From Phascolarctobacterium sp. (GTDB taxonomy: Bacteria; Bacillota; Negativicutes; Acidaminococcales; Acidaminococcaceae), in NCBI GenBank assembly GCA_030540395.1, contig JAUNWI010000004.1, positions 62,001 to 126,000 on the forward strand: 64,000 nucleotides of DNA, read 5' to 3'. Below are positions 17,898-26,400 of this stretch, piece by piece. How positions within the stretch are numbered: the first letter of the stretch is position 1; every line of letters begins with the position of its first letter. Made by a program: the position numbers and the translations under genes. Below the pieces are notes generated by a model, which worked only from the letters and a program-made list of their open reading frames with translations, did not search any database and was not told where the DNA came from.

Positions 17898-18707
17898 TTA
17901 TTTGTCCTGCATGTAAACGTTCATGCCAGGAACGCCGCCCTTGATGCCATGGGTTGCATAGGCGCGTCCGATGTTTTCCATCAGGTCAAAATATACATCC
18001 CAATAGTTGGCGCTTTCGGTCCAAACACGCAGGGTATATTCTACAGCGTACTCCTTGTAGCCGGACAGGCGCACAAAGGGTGCGGGAGTTTGCAGGGTTT
18101 TGGGTGTAGCGGCTACTGCGTCCTTCAGGGCCCGCAGAACCTCAGTGGTTTCGTTGTTATAGCCTGCGCGTACAACAATATCCACGCGGCGCAGCTCTTC
18201 AGAGGAGAAATTGGTGATTTTATTAGCTGCCACCTCGCTGTTAGGAATAAAGATTTCCTTATTGTCGACGGTGACAATTTTCGTGCAGAGCATGGTGATT
18301 TCTTTTACTACACCTTCAACACCGGCAACGGAAATGTAGTGACCGGCTTTAAAGGGCTTGGTGATGAGGAGCATGATGCCATTGGCCAGATTGGACAGTG
18401 CACCCTGTACGGACAGGGAAACAGCTAAACCAAACATACCTAAAACAGCAAGCAAAGAGGAGATGGGGATGCCCACACTTTCGGCCACGATGCAGACAGC
18501 GACGAAGTTGAGGATTACTCTGATGGCAGCTTGCAAAAATGTGCGCAGAGTTTTATCAAAGCTGAGCTTGTCGAGAACCTTGTTAATGGGACCCATAAGT
18601 GCTTTAATAACCATGTGGCAAACGATAAAGATGGCGATGGCAAAAATAATATTGCCTACGGTGAGCTTGCCCACGGAGAAATTAAGGATTTCTTGAATTG
18701 TTTGCAT
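17898..18707 (-). CDS. mscS: MscS family small-conductance mechanosensitive channel
   Basis: 269 aa; opens under membrane tension to release solutes on hypo-osmotic shock. Three transmembrane helices are seen (about 15-40, 60-82, 88-118). The pore-lining TM3 reads LGMFGLAVSLSVQGALSNLA, then the beta domain (GVEGVVKEITMLCTKIVT, DNKEIFIPNSEV) and an alpha/beta C-terminal region. The ATG at 18707 follows AAAGGAGG; the longer frame to 18743 has no site. It has its own promoter and terminator. Confidence 0.95.
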   Translation of the reverse strand: MQTIQEILNFSVGKLTVGNIIFAIAIFIVCHMVIKALMGPINKVLDKLSFDKTLRTFLQAAIRVILNFVAVCIVAESVGIPISSLLAVLGMFGLAVSLSVQGALSNLANGIMLLITKPFKAGHYISVAGVEGVVKEITMLCTKIVTVDNKEIFIPNSEVAANKITNFSSEELRRVDIVVRAGYNNETTEVLRALKDAVAATPKTLQTPAPFVRLSGYKEYAVEYTLRVWTESANYWDVYFDLMENIGRAYATHGIKGGVPGMNVYMQDK

Positions 18708-18747
18708 TAATGATGCCTCCTTTGGTTTATAAAATACTATCAATCTA

Positions 18748-18756
18748 ATTATAGCA
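18748..18756 (-). promoter_or_regulatory. Extended -10 promoter of mscS
   Basis: Minus strand TGC-TATAAT, about 40 bases upstream of the start; no good -35. Confidence 0.6.
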
Positions 18757-18871
18757 TAAGTGTTAATCCTTTGACGAGGGGCGTTAGAAATTTTTATAAG
18801 TATTGCAAAAAGTCATAAGTAAAACTCTGTGAAAAATTTGTAAAATTATTTTTTATGCAATTGTTCGTTGC

Positions 18872-18994
18872 ATTTTTCAGGAAGTGTTTTGGGGGGGTTG
18901 TCATGTGTACTTTTCAGATTTAGATGGGTATTATTGGGAAGTAGCCTGGGGACCCGATTTTAAGTATGACGAGAAAGGGTTATTGGTGTTTTGA
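18872..18994 (+). pseudogene. C-terminal remnant of a VOC (glyoxalase/bleomycin-resistance) protein
   Basis: One frame reads FWGGCHVYFSDLDGYYWEVA then WGPDFKYDEKGLLVF and stops. This is the characteristic last 30-odd residues of VOC proteins (FWGGY..YF.DPDGY.WEVAW.P). No N-terminal half or start is present. A terminator follows at 19041, so the 3' end of the original unit is preserved. Confidence 0.75.
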
Positions 18995-19040
18995 TATGTA
19001 AGATTGGCATAAATAGCGGCACCATACATTTGTTACAACT

Positions 19041-19069
19041 ATCCCTACCTAATTTGGTGGGGATTTTTT
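19041..19069 (+). terminator. Terminator left from the VOC gene
   Basis: ATCCCTACC / GGTGGGGAT stem with one G-U pair, followed by TTTTTT. Confidence 0.75.
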
Positions 19070-19184
19070 ATTAGGAAAAATCGAGATATGCCCGTTAAGA
19101 TGTGTTAAAGAAGCGAGGGAGAATTTTATGACCATTCTTCGCTGTGCTAGAGCGCTATTTTCTTCTTTAAATCAGTATTTTTTC

Positions 19185-19193
19185 TGCTATAAT
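19185..19193 (+). promoter_or_regulatory. Extended -10 promoter of the M24 peptidase gene
   Basis: TGC-TATAAT with no good -35. It shares the string TTTTCTGCTATAAT with the promoter at 10891. Confidence 0.6.
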
Positions 19194-19285
19194 TATAGAA
19201 GAGAGTTTAGAGATGCTCGTTAAAAGGGCTTATTAGTGTTTTGATGCAAATTTTTGCATGGCAAATATTAAAGGGGTGACTAAAG

Positions 19286-20512
19286 ATGGCGATTTTAGAA
19301 AAGGAAACAGTGTTTACTGATAATATTAGACCGGTTCCGGCAAGTGAGCTGGAGGCGCGGCTGGAGCGCTTTCGTACTGCTATGGAGGAGAGGTATCCTG
19401 GTTGGGAAATGGTAGCGCTTAACCACAAGGTAGCAATGTATTATTTTACCGGCACCATGCAGGAGGGCGTGTTGATTATTCGTCCACAGGATGCAATTTT
19501 GTGGGTGCGCCGCAGCTACGACAGAGCCTGCAAGGAATCGCATTTTGATGATATCCGCCCTATGCACAGCTTTAGGGAAGCGGCAGCCTTTTACGGGCAT
19601 GCGCCTAAGGTAATGTATATGGAAACCAAAAGGGCTACTGTGGATTGGGAAAGAATGCTGCGTAAATATTTTGCTTTTGAAGAAATCGTTGGCATAGATG
19701 CAGTTTTGCAGGATTTGCGGATGATTAAGAGCAAGTACGAGCTGGAAATGATGGAAACCAGTGGCGCCATTCACGAAACAGTGCTGGATGTGATTGCACC
19801 GACGATGATTAAGGGTGGCATTAGCGAAGCCCAACTGGCTATTAATTTATATGGCGAGATGGTGGCCCGTGGCTCCCATGGTGTGGCTCGCTTTAACCTG
19901 CCCATGGGTGAAGAGGTTATCGGCATTGCGGCCTTCGGCAAAAGCGGCTTGGTGCGCACGGCCTTTGACGGTCCTGGCGGTACCAACGGCACTTGTATTG
20001 CTGTGCAGTCCATCGGCAATGCTTTTCGCAAGCTCAAGCCGGGACGTTTGGTTTATCTGGACATTCCCTGCGGCTTTGATGGCTACCATACCGACAAAAC
20101 TGTGGTTTATTACTATGGTGATATTAAAAAGGATGAGCAGGGTGCCAAAATTTTGGCTGCTCAGGAGCGTTGCTTGGAGCTGGAGCAGGAGGTTGTTGCT
20201 ATGATGGCTCCGGGCGTGGCTATAGAAAGCCTGTATTTGCGTACCATGGCCCGCTTTAACAATGTGTATGGGGACAGCTTTATGAACGGGGGCAAGTTCT
20301 TGGGGCACAGCATTGGCCTAGTAATGGACGAGGCTCCGGCTATAGCCAAGGGCTTTAAGCAGCAGCTTGAGCCAGGCATGACCTTTGCCGTGGAGCCTAA
20401 AATTGCCCTGCCGGGTTTAGGCATGGTGGGAACAGAAAACACCTATGTTATTACCGAGCGCGGAGCCCGTTCCCTTACCGGTCGCAGTCACAGCCTGAGA
20501 GTGATAGAGTAG
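19286..20512 (+). CDS. M24 family metallopeptidase (Xaa-Pro aminopeptidase-like)
   Basis: 408 aa with a creatinase-type N-terminal domain (about 1-155) and a pita-bread catalytic domain. Metal ligands fit the aspartates in YLDIPCGFDGYHTDKT, the histidine in GHSIGLVMDE, and the glutamates in TFAVEPKI and GTENTYVI. It probably removes N-terminal residues ahead of proline, or acts on a related small substrate. An AAAGGGGTGA site precedes the ATG. Monocistronic between a promoter and a terminator. Confidence 0.9.
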   Translation: MAILEKETVFTDNIRPVPASELEARLERFRTAMEERYPGWEMVALNHKVAMYYFTGTMQEGVLIIRPQDAILWVRRSYDRACKESHFDDIRPMHSFREAAAFYGHAPKVMYMETKRATVDWERMLRKYFAFEEIVGIDAVLQDLRMIKSKYELEMMETSGAIHETVLDVIAPTMIKGGISEAQLAINLYGEMVARGSHGVARFNLPMGEEVIGIAAFGKSGLVRTAFDGPGGTNGTCIAVQSIGNAFRKLKPGRLVYLDIPCGFDGYHTDKTVVYYYGDIKKDEQGAKILAAQERCLELEQEVVAMMAPGVAIESLYLRTMARFNNVYGDSFMNGGKFLGHSIGLVMDEAPAIAKGFKQQLEPGMTFAVEPKIALPGLGMVGTENTYVITERGARSLTGRSHSLRVIE

Positions 20513-20540
20513 GCTTATGAGAGTTCGGAAAAAATGGCAG

Positions 20541-20588
20541 TTTTAGGGTGAATATTGATAGAATTATAGCTAGCTTTGCACCCTAAAA
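20541..20588. repeat. Inverted repeat
   Basis: Ten-base arms TTTTAGGGTG and CACCCTAAAA with a 28-base AT-rich loop, directly before the terminator at 20598. Role unknown. Confidence 0.5.
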
Positions 20589-20597
20589 AGCATAGAA

Positions 20598-20643
20598 AAA
20601 CAGGACCTTAGAGATTTGATGATGATACTCTAAGGTCCTGTTT
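20598..20643. terminator. Bidirectional terminator between convergent genes
   Basis: A perfect 16-bp stem (AAACAGGACCTTAGAG and its complement) with a 14-base loop and T-rich sequence on both sides. Confidence 0.85.
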
Positions 20644-20648
20644 GTTTT

Positions 20649-21701
20649 CTATTGTAGCGCTTTTTGCAGGGGTGGCACAATCTGTTTTTTTCTTGATACT
20701 GCATTAGGCAGAATAATGGTGTCACTTTCTTGACCAAAGGCCTTTTGGGCAGTAGCTAATGAGCTGTCGCCAAAGCAAAGCAGCTTGGTAGCAAAGCTAT
20801 CCAGATTCGTGAGCATCATAAAGTACATATCCACGTCAAAGCTAGCAAAATTCTTCTGCATGTAGGCAAGTAGCTCTTTTTCTAAAGCTGCCAGCTGCTC
20901 AGAATTGGTGGATTGCAGCTGACCGATGCCTATGCGTTTTGTGCCAATGGTATAGACCTTGTAATCATAGTGGGCGAGCTCTTCAGGACTGAGGCTGGAA
21001 TAGATATTGCCGGCTTCTAGCAGCTCGTTGCTATAGGCTCGCAAATTCTTCACCTTGCTCAGCTTCAGGAGCTTTTTGACAGCAAGCCTGTCGTAGTCCG
21101 TGGTTGTGGGGGATTTTAGGCCAATAGTGTCCGAGCAGATAGCGGATAAAAGCAGTCCGGCCATGGGCCTAGAAATCTTTACCCTTTGGGCTTCAAATTC
21201 ATAAAAAACAACGGAAGCAGTGGCACCGATGGGCTTAGCAATATAGGTGATGGGGTTGGCGTTTTTGATATCCCCCATGGTATGGTGATCCAGCACAGCT
21301 AAAACCTTGGCTTGAGGCATGCCAGCAATGGATTGGCTGTAAAGGCTGTGGTCAACGAGGACGAACTGCTTGCCTTGGGCATGCTCCATGCTATTTGGAA
21401 CAGGCACGCCAAATTTTTGTAAAGCATATCTTGTTTCTGCGTTGAGCTTGCCCGGCAGCACTGCTTTGGCGTCATAATTTAAAGCTTGCAGCAGGCTGGC
21501 ATAAGCAATGGCGGAACAAACAGTATCGGTATCCGGTTCCTTGTGGCCTACAACGTAAATGGGTTCGTTAGCATTATAGTCAGTTTCAGCACTAATGTAA
21601 TAGAAAGAAGTGTTGGCGGCTTGTGCTGAAGGTAGCGGTGACCAAAGCATCATTCCGGCAAGAGTTAGCACGCAAAGGGCTTTTGAGATTGTCTTAAGCA
21701 T
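20649..21701 (-). CDS. Secreted manganese-type (family II) inorganic pyrophosphatase
   Basis: 350 aa. A clear signal peptide (positively charged start, hydrophobic core, cleavage after SAQA near residue 29) precedes a complete DHH/DHHA2 family II pyrophosphatase. Motifs: GHKEPDTDTVCSAIAYA, LVDHS, LDHHTMGD, PIGATASVVFYEF and the C-terminal SRKKQIVPPLQKAL. The cytoplasmic enzyme has no leader and no CBS insert is present here. All metal-binding histidines and aspartates appear retained, so an active extracytoplasmic phosphohydrolase is likely. Its substrate outside the cell is unknown. Confidence 0.88.
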   Translation of the reverse strand: MLKTISKALCVLTLAGMMLWSPLPSAQAANTSFYYISAETDYNANEPIYVVGHKEPDTDTVCSAIAYASLLQALNYDAKAVLPGKLNAETRYALQKFGVPVPNSMEHAQGKQFVLVDHSLYSQSIAGMPQAKVLAVLDHHTMGDIKNANPITYIAKPIGATASVVFYEFEAQRVKISRPMAGLLLSAICSDTIGLKSPTTTDYDRLAVKKLLKLSKVKNLRAYSNELLEAGNIYSSLSPEELAHYDYKVYTIGTKRIGIGQLQSTNSEQLAALEKELLAYMQKNFASFDVDMYFMMLTNLDSFATKLLCFGDSSLATAQKAFGQESDTIILPNAVSRKKQIVPPLQKALQ

Positions 21702-21746
21702 GTAAACGCCTCCTTGAAGGATTATGGTGACTTTCTTTTTGTTTAT

Positions 21747-21755
21747 ATTATATCA
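21747..21755 (-). promoter_or_regulatory. Extended -10 promoter of the pyrophosphatase gene
   Basis: Minus strand TGA-TATAAT, 46 bases before the ATG. Confidence 0.55.
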
Positions 21756-21962
21756 CAACTTACAGTAGGAAATGCTATGGAAGTCTCAGCTTGTAAGCTT
21801 ACAGGTATACCCACGATGCTTCCGAACGGAGGCAGTGAGAATGCTAAAAAGTATATTGCTGATATGCGCAAATTTAGTGCTACAATAGAGAAGGTGTAAA
21901 CTTGTAAGCGGCCACCATGGTTTAATTACAAAGATGTCATGCAAAAGCTTTTGTTTTTGTGA

Positions 21963-21968
21963 TATAAT
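21963..21968 (+). promoter_or_regulatory. -10 box of broken Rpn gene
   Basis: TATAAT 17 bases before the ATG at 21985; a GGAGG site follows it. The transcription start would lie very close to the ribosome site. Confidence 0.45.
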
Positions 21969-21984
21969 GGAGGCAGAAAAGAAT

Positions 21985-22397
21985 ATGGATGAAACGACCA
22001 AATTTGAAGATTTGACTTTTTGGAATATGTGAGGACACAGGTGCCTAACGATGAATACACTCATGAGCTGGAAGCGGAGGTTACGCGCTTAAAGCAGGAT
22101 AAGGAAGTGAGGAGAAAGTATATGGTACTGCAGGCTGAATTAAGAGATACACAGATACTTGCCTTTGAAGCTGGCGAAGCAAAGGGGCTAGCAGAAGGCC
22201 ATGCAGCCGGACTTGCAGAGGGCGAAGCTAAGGGTCGTGAAGCTGGCCTTGCAGAGGGCGAAGTAAACAAATTCGTGGCAATGGTTGAGAGAAAAATGAA
22301 GCGTAGAAATATGACCTGCGAAGAAGCTATGGAGGATTTAGATTGTACTCCTGAAGAACGGCAGGCGTATTATGACTATGTTGCTAAAAACAAATAA
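21985..22397 (+). pseudogene. Rpn/PD-(D/E)XK transposase-family gene with internal deletion
   Basis: The start (MDETTKFEDLTFWNM, then stop) matches the conserved N-terminus of this family (KFEDLT.....F). After a frame change at about 22018 the sequence continues as its C-terminal part: FLEYVRTQVPNDEYTHELE, a coiled coil, the repeated GLAEGEAKGREAGLAEGE, and a terminal helical region. The whole nuclease core is missing. An internal deletion therefore joined the first 11 or so codons to the last 125. Non-functional as a nuclease. A related intact gene lies 370 bases downstream. Confidence 0.75.
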
Positions 22398-22422
22398 GAT
22401 TAGATAATATGCGACCTCAACG

Positions 22423-22457
22423 ACAGCGTTCCGGTGTATCATACACTTGGGACGCTG
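22423..22457. repeat. Hairpin-forming inverted repeat
   Basis: CAGCGTTCCGGTGTAT pairs with ATACACTTGGGACGCTG with a single bulge. Not followed by T's, so not a standard terminator. Confidence 0.5.
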
Positions 22458-22474
22458 TAATGTTTATCATCGTA

Positions 22475-22512
22475 AAACAAATCCCTCGACTGCGGTTGGG
22501 GGATTTGTTTGT
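22475..22512 (+). terminator. Probable terminator after the broken Rpn gene
   Basis: AAACAAATCCC / GGGATTTGTTT stem, extendable with wobble pairs. The T-tract is short. Confidence 0.55.
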
Positions 22513-22653
22513 AGGGGAGAGCAAGTCTTATTACTATATAATTGTGAACACTTGTTCCGGCAACAGTTTTACCCATAAAATTTCAGTACTTTTGTTGTTG
22601 TATAATGTACATAAAAACAGATAAAAAAGACTAGAAGAAATTTTGCAATTAAC

Positions 22654-22682
22654 TTGAAAAGTCAGATAATTAGTGCTATAAT
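22654..22682 (+). promoter_or_regulatory. Promoter of the Rpn-family gene
   Basis: TTGAAA, 17-base spacer, TATAAT with extended TG. It sits 85 bases before the TTG start. Confidence 0.75.
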
Positions 22683-22767
22683 AGAGCTGGTGAGAAAACT
22701 TGCAAGCGAACACCACCAAATCTAGCCAAAAGCACAGAAATGTGCTAAGATTGGGGTGAGAAATTAA

Positions 22768-23748
22768 TTGGAACAACAAAATTCACTGGCTCATGATATC
22801 AAAAGCAGCGCCGATGCCAAGTATGACGCGGCCTGCAAAAGGCTGCTGGCCTACAAGGAGTTTTTGGCCAGAATCATGCAGCGCTGTGTTGTGGAGTTTA
22901 AGGATTGCAGCATTGATGACATAATCAATAAGTACATCGAGGGCGAGCCCCATGTTGCGGAAATCGGCGTTCATCCGAATACCAGCAATGCTAAGTTGAT
23001 TACGGGCATGAATTCGGAAGACAAAAGCCTAAATGAGGGCTGGGTAACATATGACATCATCTTTTATGCTTTGGCTCCGAAGGATGGCTCGCTAATCAAG
23101 CTGATTTTGAATGTGGAAGCCCAAAATGATGCGAGTCCTGGGTATCCGTTGACCAAAAGAGCGCTGTACTACTGCGGGCGTATGCTTTCGGCGCAGTACG
23201 GCAGGGAGTTTGTCAATGCGGAATACGAAAATCTCAAGAAGGTGTATAGTATTTGGATTTGCACCGATGGGCCTTTGTATAAGCAAAACACGATTAATAT
23301 TTATTCTGTGAAAGAGGACAGCTTCATCGGCGAGCATACTGAGCCTGTAAATAATTATGACTTGCTGACCGTGGTGATGATTTATACGGCGGTTGATTTC
23401 ATGGATTTGCAGGACGATGTAATTAAGATGCTTTCGGTGCTTTTGAGCAGGAATTTGAATGCCCAAGAGCGAATGAATATCTTAGAAGATAGTTTTGGCA
23501 TTGCGATGACCGAGGAAGTCAAGCAGGAGGTGGACCATATGTGCAATTTGAGTAAAGGTATAAGGGAAGAGGGCGAAGCCATCGGTATCGCAAAAGGCGA
23601 AGCGATAGGCGTTGCAAAAGGCGAATTGAAAGAGCGCCTAAAGAATGTTAAGGCATTAATGGATAGTTTAAAGGTGAGTGCTTTAGATGCGATGGAGATT
23701 TTGAAATTTTCTCCTGAAGAGCAGCAGAAGCTGTTGCCCTTACTATAG
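22768..23748 (+). CDS. Rpn family PD-(D/E)XK nuclease / putative transposase
   Basis: 326 aa. Belongs to the PD-(D/E)XK family annotated as transposase or recombination-promoting nuclease. The nuclease core spans about 45-180: an acidic residue in WVTYDIIFYAL, then LNVEAQND as the ExQ-type catalytic pair, then PLTKRALYYCGRM. The C-terminal region carries the typical imperfect repeat GIAKGEAIGVAKGE. The TTG start is preceded by GGGGTGAG, and an in-frame stop lies just upstream. These genes often occur in multiple copies per genome; the broken one upstream fits that. Confidence 0.85.
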   Translation: MEQQNSLAHDIKSSADAKYDAACKRLLAYKEFLARIMQRCVVEFKDCSIDDIINKYIEGEPHVAEIGVHPNTSNAKLITGMNSEDKSLNEGWVTYDIIFYALAPKDGSLIKLILNVEAQNDASPGYPLTKRALYYCGRMLSAQYGREFVNAEYENLKKVYSIWICTDGPLYKQNTINIYSVKEDSFIGEHTEPVNNYDLLTVVMIYTAVDFMDLQDDVIKMLSVLLSRNLNAQERMNILEDSFGIAMTEEVKQEVDHMCNLSKGIREEGEAIGIAKGEAIGVAKGELKERLKNVKALMDSLKVSALDAMEILKFSPEEQQKLLPLL

Positions 23749-23940
23749 ATTGTTGCCTTTGTAATGGTGTAATATTGTAAAATTTTAGCGCCTCAGTGCG
23801 GTGAAGGATGAGGATTTTGAGTCACGTCTTTCGCTGCGCTGGGGCACTGTAGTTATACTAGAACACCTGTTTCGAGTAACGTTTCGTTACGGGAGCGTAA
23901 ATCGAACCGATTGTGCAGTGACAGTGGAGGGAGTAAGGCT

Positions 23941-24744
23941 ATGAAGCTTGTAGTGCTTGTGGATAACAACACCTATATTGACCAGTATTATTTGGGGGAG
24001 CCGGCATTAAGCATTTATCTGGAAAATGCAGGTAAAAAATATCTTTTTGATACTGGCTACAGCGATGTATATGTAAAAAATGCCGCTGCTATGCAGCTGG
24101 AGCTTGCTAGCCTTGATGCGGTTATTATTTCCCATGGGCACAATGACCATACGGGAGGCCTTGCCTATTTTCCTGCTACCAAGGCACGCCCTAAGCTTAT
24201 TGCCCATCCGGGGATTATGGATAATAAGCGGGCGGAAGGGCTGAATATTTCGATTCCCGTTTCCGAAGACTATCTAAAAACAAGGTTCACGCCAGTGTTC
24301 ACCAAAGAGCCCTATTGGCTGGACGAAAGCCTAGTATTTTTGGGCGAAATTCCTCGCACCAATGCTTTTGAAAACAAGGAGGCCGTGGGCGAGCTTTGCT
24401 GCGGAGCTTGTTGGCAGGGAGATTACGTGCTGGATGATTCGGCACTGACCTACTGCGCCAGCGATGGTATATATATCATTACCGGCTGCTCCCATGCGGG
24501 CATTTGCAACATTGTGGAATATGCCAAAAAGGTTACGGGCAAGAAGCAGGTAAAGGGGATAATTGGTGGCTTGCACCTTTTCAGCGGCTGCTCCGAGCAG
24601 GCTGTGCAAACCATTGCCTACCTAAAGGCTAATGTGAGGGGAACAATTTATCCCTGCCATTGTACCAATTTGGCGGCCAAGGCTGCCCTGTATGGCAGCT
24701 TGCCACTGGGCGAGGTGGGTGTAGGCCTTGCGCTTGAGTGGTAA
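23941..24744 (+). CDS. MBL-fold hydrolase, dihydropterin-phosphate-synthase-like (COG1237 type)
   Basis: 267 aa. Metallo-beta-lactamase fold with metal ligands in IISHGHNDHTGGLAYF, ITGCSHAGICNIVEYA and the terminal histidine in GTIYPCHCTN. This arrangement matches proteins annotated as 7,8-dihydropterin-6-yl-methyl-4-(beta-D-ribofuranosyl)aminobenzene phosphate synthase-like; the actual bacterial substrate is not known. The ATG at 23941 follows GGAGGGAG; the in-frame ATG at 23911 does not have a site. Confidence 0.85.
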   Translation: MKLVVLVDNNTYIDQYYLGEPALSIYLENAGKKYLFDTGYSDVYVKNAAAMQLELASLDAVIISHGHNDHTGGLAYFPATKARPKLIAHPGIMDNKRAEGLNISIPVSEDYLKTRFTPVFTKEPYWLDESLVFLGEIPRTNAFENKEAVGELCCGACWQGDYVLDDSALTYCASDGIYIITGCSHAGICNIVEYAKKVTGKKQVKGIIGGLHLFSGCSEQAVQTIAYLKANVRGTIYPCHCTNLAAKAALYGSLPLGEVGVGLALEW

Positions 24745-24762
24745 TAACTGCATAAAAAGTTA

Positions 24763-24804
24763 ATCCCCGTATAGGCTAGCACGCTAGCTTATGCGGGGAG
24801 TTTT
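24763..24804. terminator. Bidirectional terminator between convergent genes
   Basis: TCCCCGTATAGGCTAGC / GCTAGCTTATGCGGGGA stem with two wobble positions; TTTT follows on +, A-rich sequence precedes. Confidence 0.75.
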
Positions 24805-24814
24805 GCGTTTAAAA

Positions 24815-26332
24815 TTATGCATCCAGCTTGGCCTCGAACTCATCCAGGGGCAGGGGCTTGGAGAAGTAATAGCCCTGGATAAAATCACAGTGATGGGCAC
24901 GCAGAAAATCAAGCTGCTTGAGGGTTTCCACACCCTCGGCTACTAATTTGACGCCGAGCTCTTTGCCCAGTGCCATGGCGTAATCCAAAATCAGGTTGCC
25001 ATTTTTTTGGCCAATAAAGTCGATAAGACTTTTATCCAGCTTGACCACAGTAAAGTGCATCATGTTGAGGCCGTTGAGGGCGGATTCGCCGGAGCCAAAA
25101 TCATCCATCTGCAGCTCAAAGCCAACACTGATAAACTTATCAGCAATGGGCTTAATCTGCTTGTTGGCAAGGGCAAGGCTTTCCGTAATTTCGATGGGAA
25201 TATATTTGGTGTCGATGCCGTAGGAGTCTGCAATATCCTTATAGGTTTCCACGATGTCCGGGGTAAACAGGCTCTTGCGGGACATATTTACCGAAATAGG
25301 AATCAGCGGCAGGTTTTTGTCGAGACGGCGGCGCTGTAGCTGGCAGACCTGACGGAAGACATATTTATCAAGGATTTGGATGAGGCCATCACCCTCAAAA
25401 ACATCAAGAAAATCCCCCGGGGGAATCATGCCGTTAGGCGTTTGCCAACGAAGCAAAGCCTCTGCGCCCACTATTTTTTCAGTAACGGCATCAAATTTAG
25501 GCTGGTACCAAACCACAAATTCATTATTTTCCAGCGCTTCAGCAAATCTTTCTTCGTATATGCGTGATACGCGCTGATTTTGACTCATATGGTTGTGGGA
25601 TTTAACTGCATTATGAAGCTTAACGGAATAATCCTCCAGGGCAAAGGCCATGATAACCTTGTCAAAGCTGCTTGCGCTGCCATTTCTGGCGCATTTCATG
25701 TAGCAGTAGCTGATTTTGTTATCACGCAATATTCTGAAATGATAGGTAAAGCTGGACTTTTCCTTTAAGGCTGCACACATGGCAGAAAAGGTTGCCACGG
25801 CCTTAAATTCCTCCCTGTCATCGGGATGTACATTATGCTCGATATAAATATCTGTGATTTCGTCAATATCCAGCTCGTTTTCGATGGGATTAGCAATAGC
25901 CTTGGCGTTATGGGTAAAGCTCAAAATCTTGACCTTGCGGGTTTGAACATCAATTTCGTAGATGTCCTTGATATCGCCGGAGAGGGAATTGATGATGCTT
26001 TGAATATATAGGGATTCGGATGAAGCTGCCGCGTAAGCAGCCGCTGTGGCAGCGTTAGGCGCACCCTTAAAGGAAAGCATATAAAGCTTGTTTTCCGGGG
26101 TGAGGGATACCTCGGCAATATCGGTATAGGGACATTTATCATTATTGGCACAGCTATGCACATCCTTGGCCGCAATGGGGCAAGCAGCACAGGGCTTGTG
26201 GCCTTCAGCCAACACCTCGTAGCACTTTTCCCCAGCACTGATTGCAGGGTAAAGTGCTTCCATATCCTTGTTGAAGCCGACAATATTCAGTTCGTGGTCC
26301 ACAATTAACGAGCCGAACAAAGCTTTATTCAT
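24815..26332 (-). CDS. EAL-domain cyclic-di-GMP phosphodiesterase with cysteine-rich PAS-like sensor
   Basis: 505 aa. Degrades cyclic-di-GMP. The C-terminal EAL domain (about 260-505) keeps the catalytic set: GAEALLRW (ExLxR), SVNMSRKSL, IEITES, MDDFGSGESALN, VKLDKSLID, EGVETLKQL and IQGYYFSKPL. No GGDEF domain is present. The N-terminal part has a PAS-like segment (LIVDHELNIVGFN) with six cysteines between about 36 and 70 (CYEV..., CAACP, C, CP), then a second PAS-like region with HPDDREEF. The cysteines may bind a metal or sense redox state. The ATG at 26332 has AGAGAGG upstream. Confidence 0.9.
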   Translation of the reverse strand: MNKALFGSLIVDHELNIVGFNKDMEALYPAISAGEKCYEVLAEGHKPCAACPIAAKDVHSCANNDKCPYTDIAEVSLTPENKLYMLSFKGAPNAATAAAYAAASSESLYIQSIINSLSGDIKDIYEIDVQTRKVKILSFTHNAKAIANPIENELDIDEITDIYIEHNVHPDDREEFKAVATFSAMCAALKEKSSFTYHFRILRDNKISYCYMKCARNGSASSFDKVIMAFALEDYSVKLHNAVKSHNHMSQNQRVSRIYEERFAEALENNEFVVWYQPKFDAVTEKIVGAEALLRWQTPNGMIPPGDFLDVFEGDGLIQILDKYVFRQVCQLQRRRLDKNLPLIPISVNMSRKSLFTPDIVETYKDIADSYGIDTKYIPIEITESLALANKQIKPIADKFISVGFELQMDDFGSGESALNGLNMMHFTVVKLDKSLIDFIGQKNGNLILDYAMALGKELGVKLVAEGVETLKQLDFLRAHHCDFIQGYYFSKPLPLDEFEAKLDA

Positions 26333-26391
26333 GATGATCCTCTCTAACTTTACAGTCATAATGCTTGTAAGCGGACATACTAATTTCTCCT

Positions 26392-26400
26392 ATTATACCA
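26392..26400 (-). promoter_or_regulatory. Extended -10 promoter of the EAL gene
   Basis: Minus strand TGG-TATAAT, 60 bases before the start; no good -35. Confidence 0.55.

Noticed and set aside
21714-21899. 61-codon frame upstream of the broken Rpn gene
   Set aside because: No ribosome site, overlaps the pyrophosphatase promoter, and composition is not protein-like.
22186-22265. Tandem EGEAKG-type codon repeats as a DNA repeat array
   Set aside because: They encode the normal C-terminal helical repeats of Rpn proteins and are not spaced like CRISPR repeats.
23801-23944. 47-codon GTG-led frame overlapping the MBL gene start by ATGA
   Set aside because: No ribosome site and the translation does not look protein-like; probably chance.
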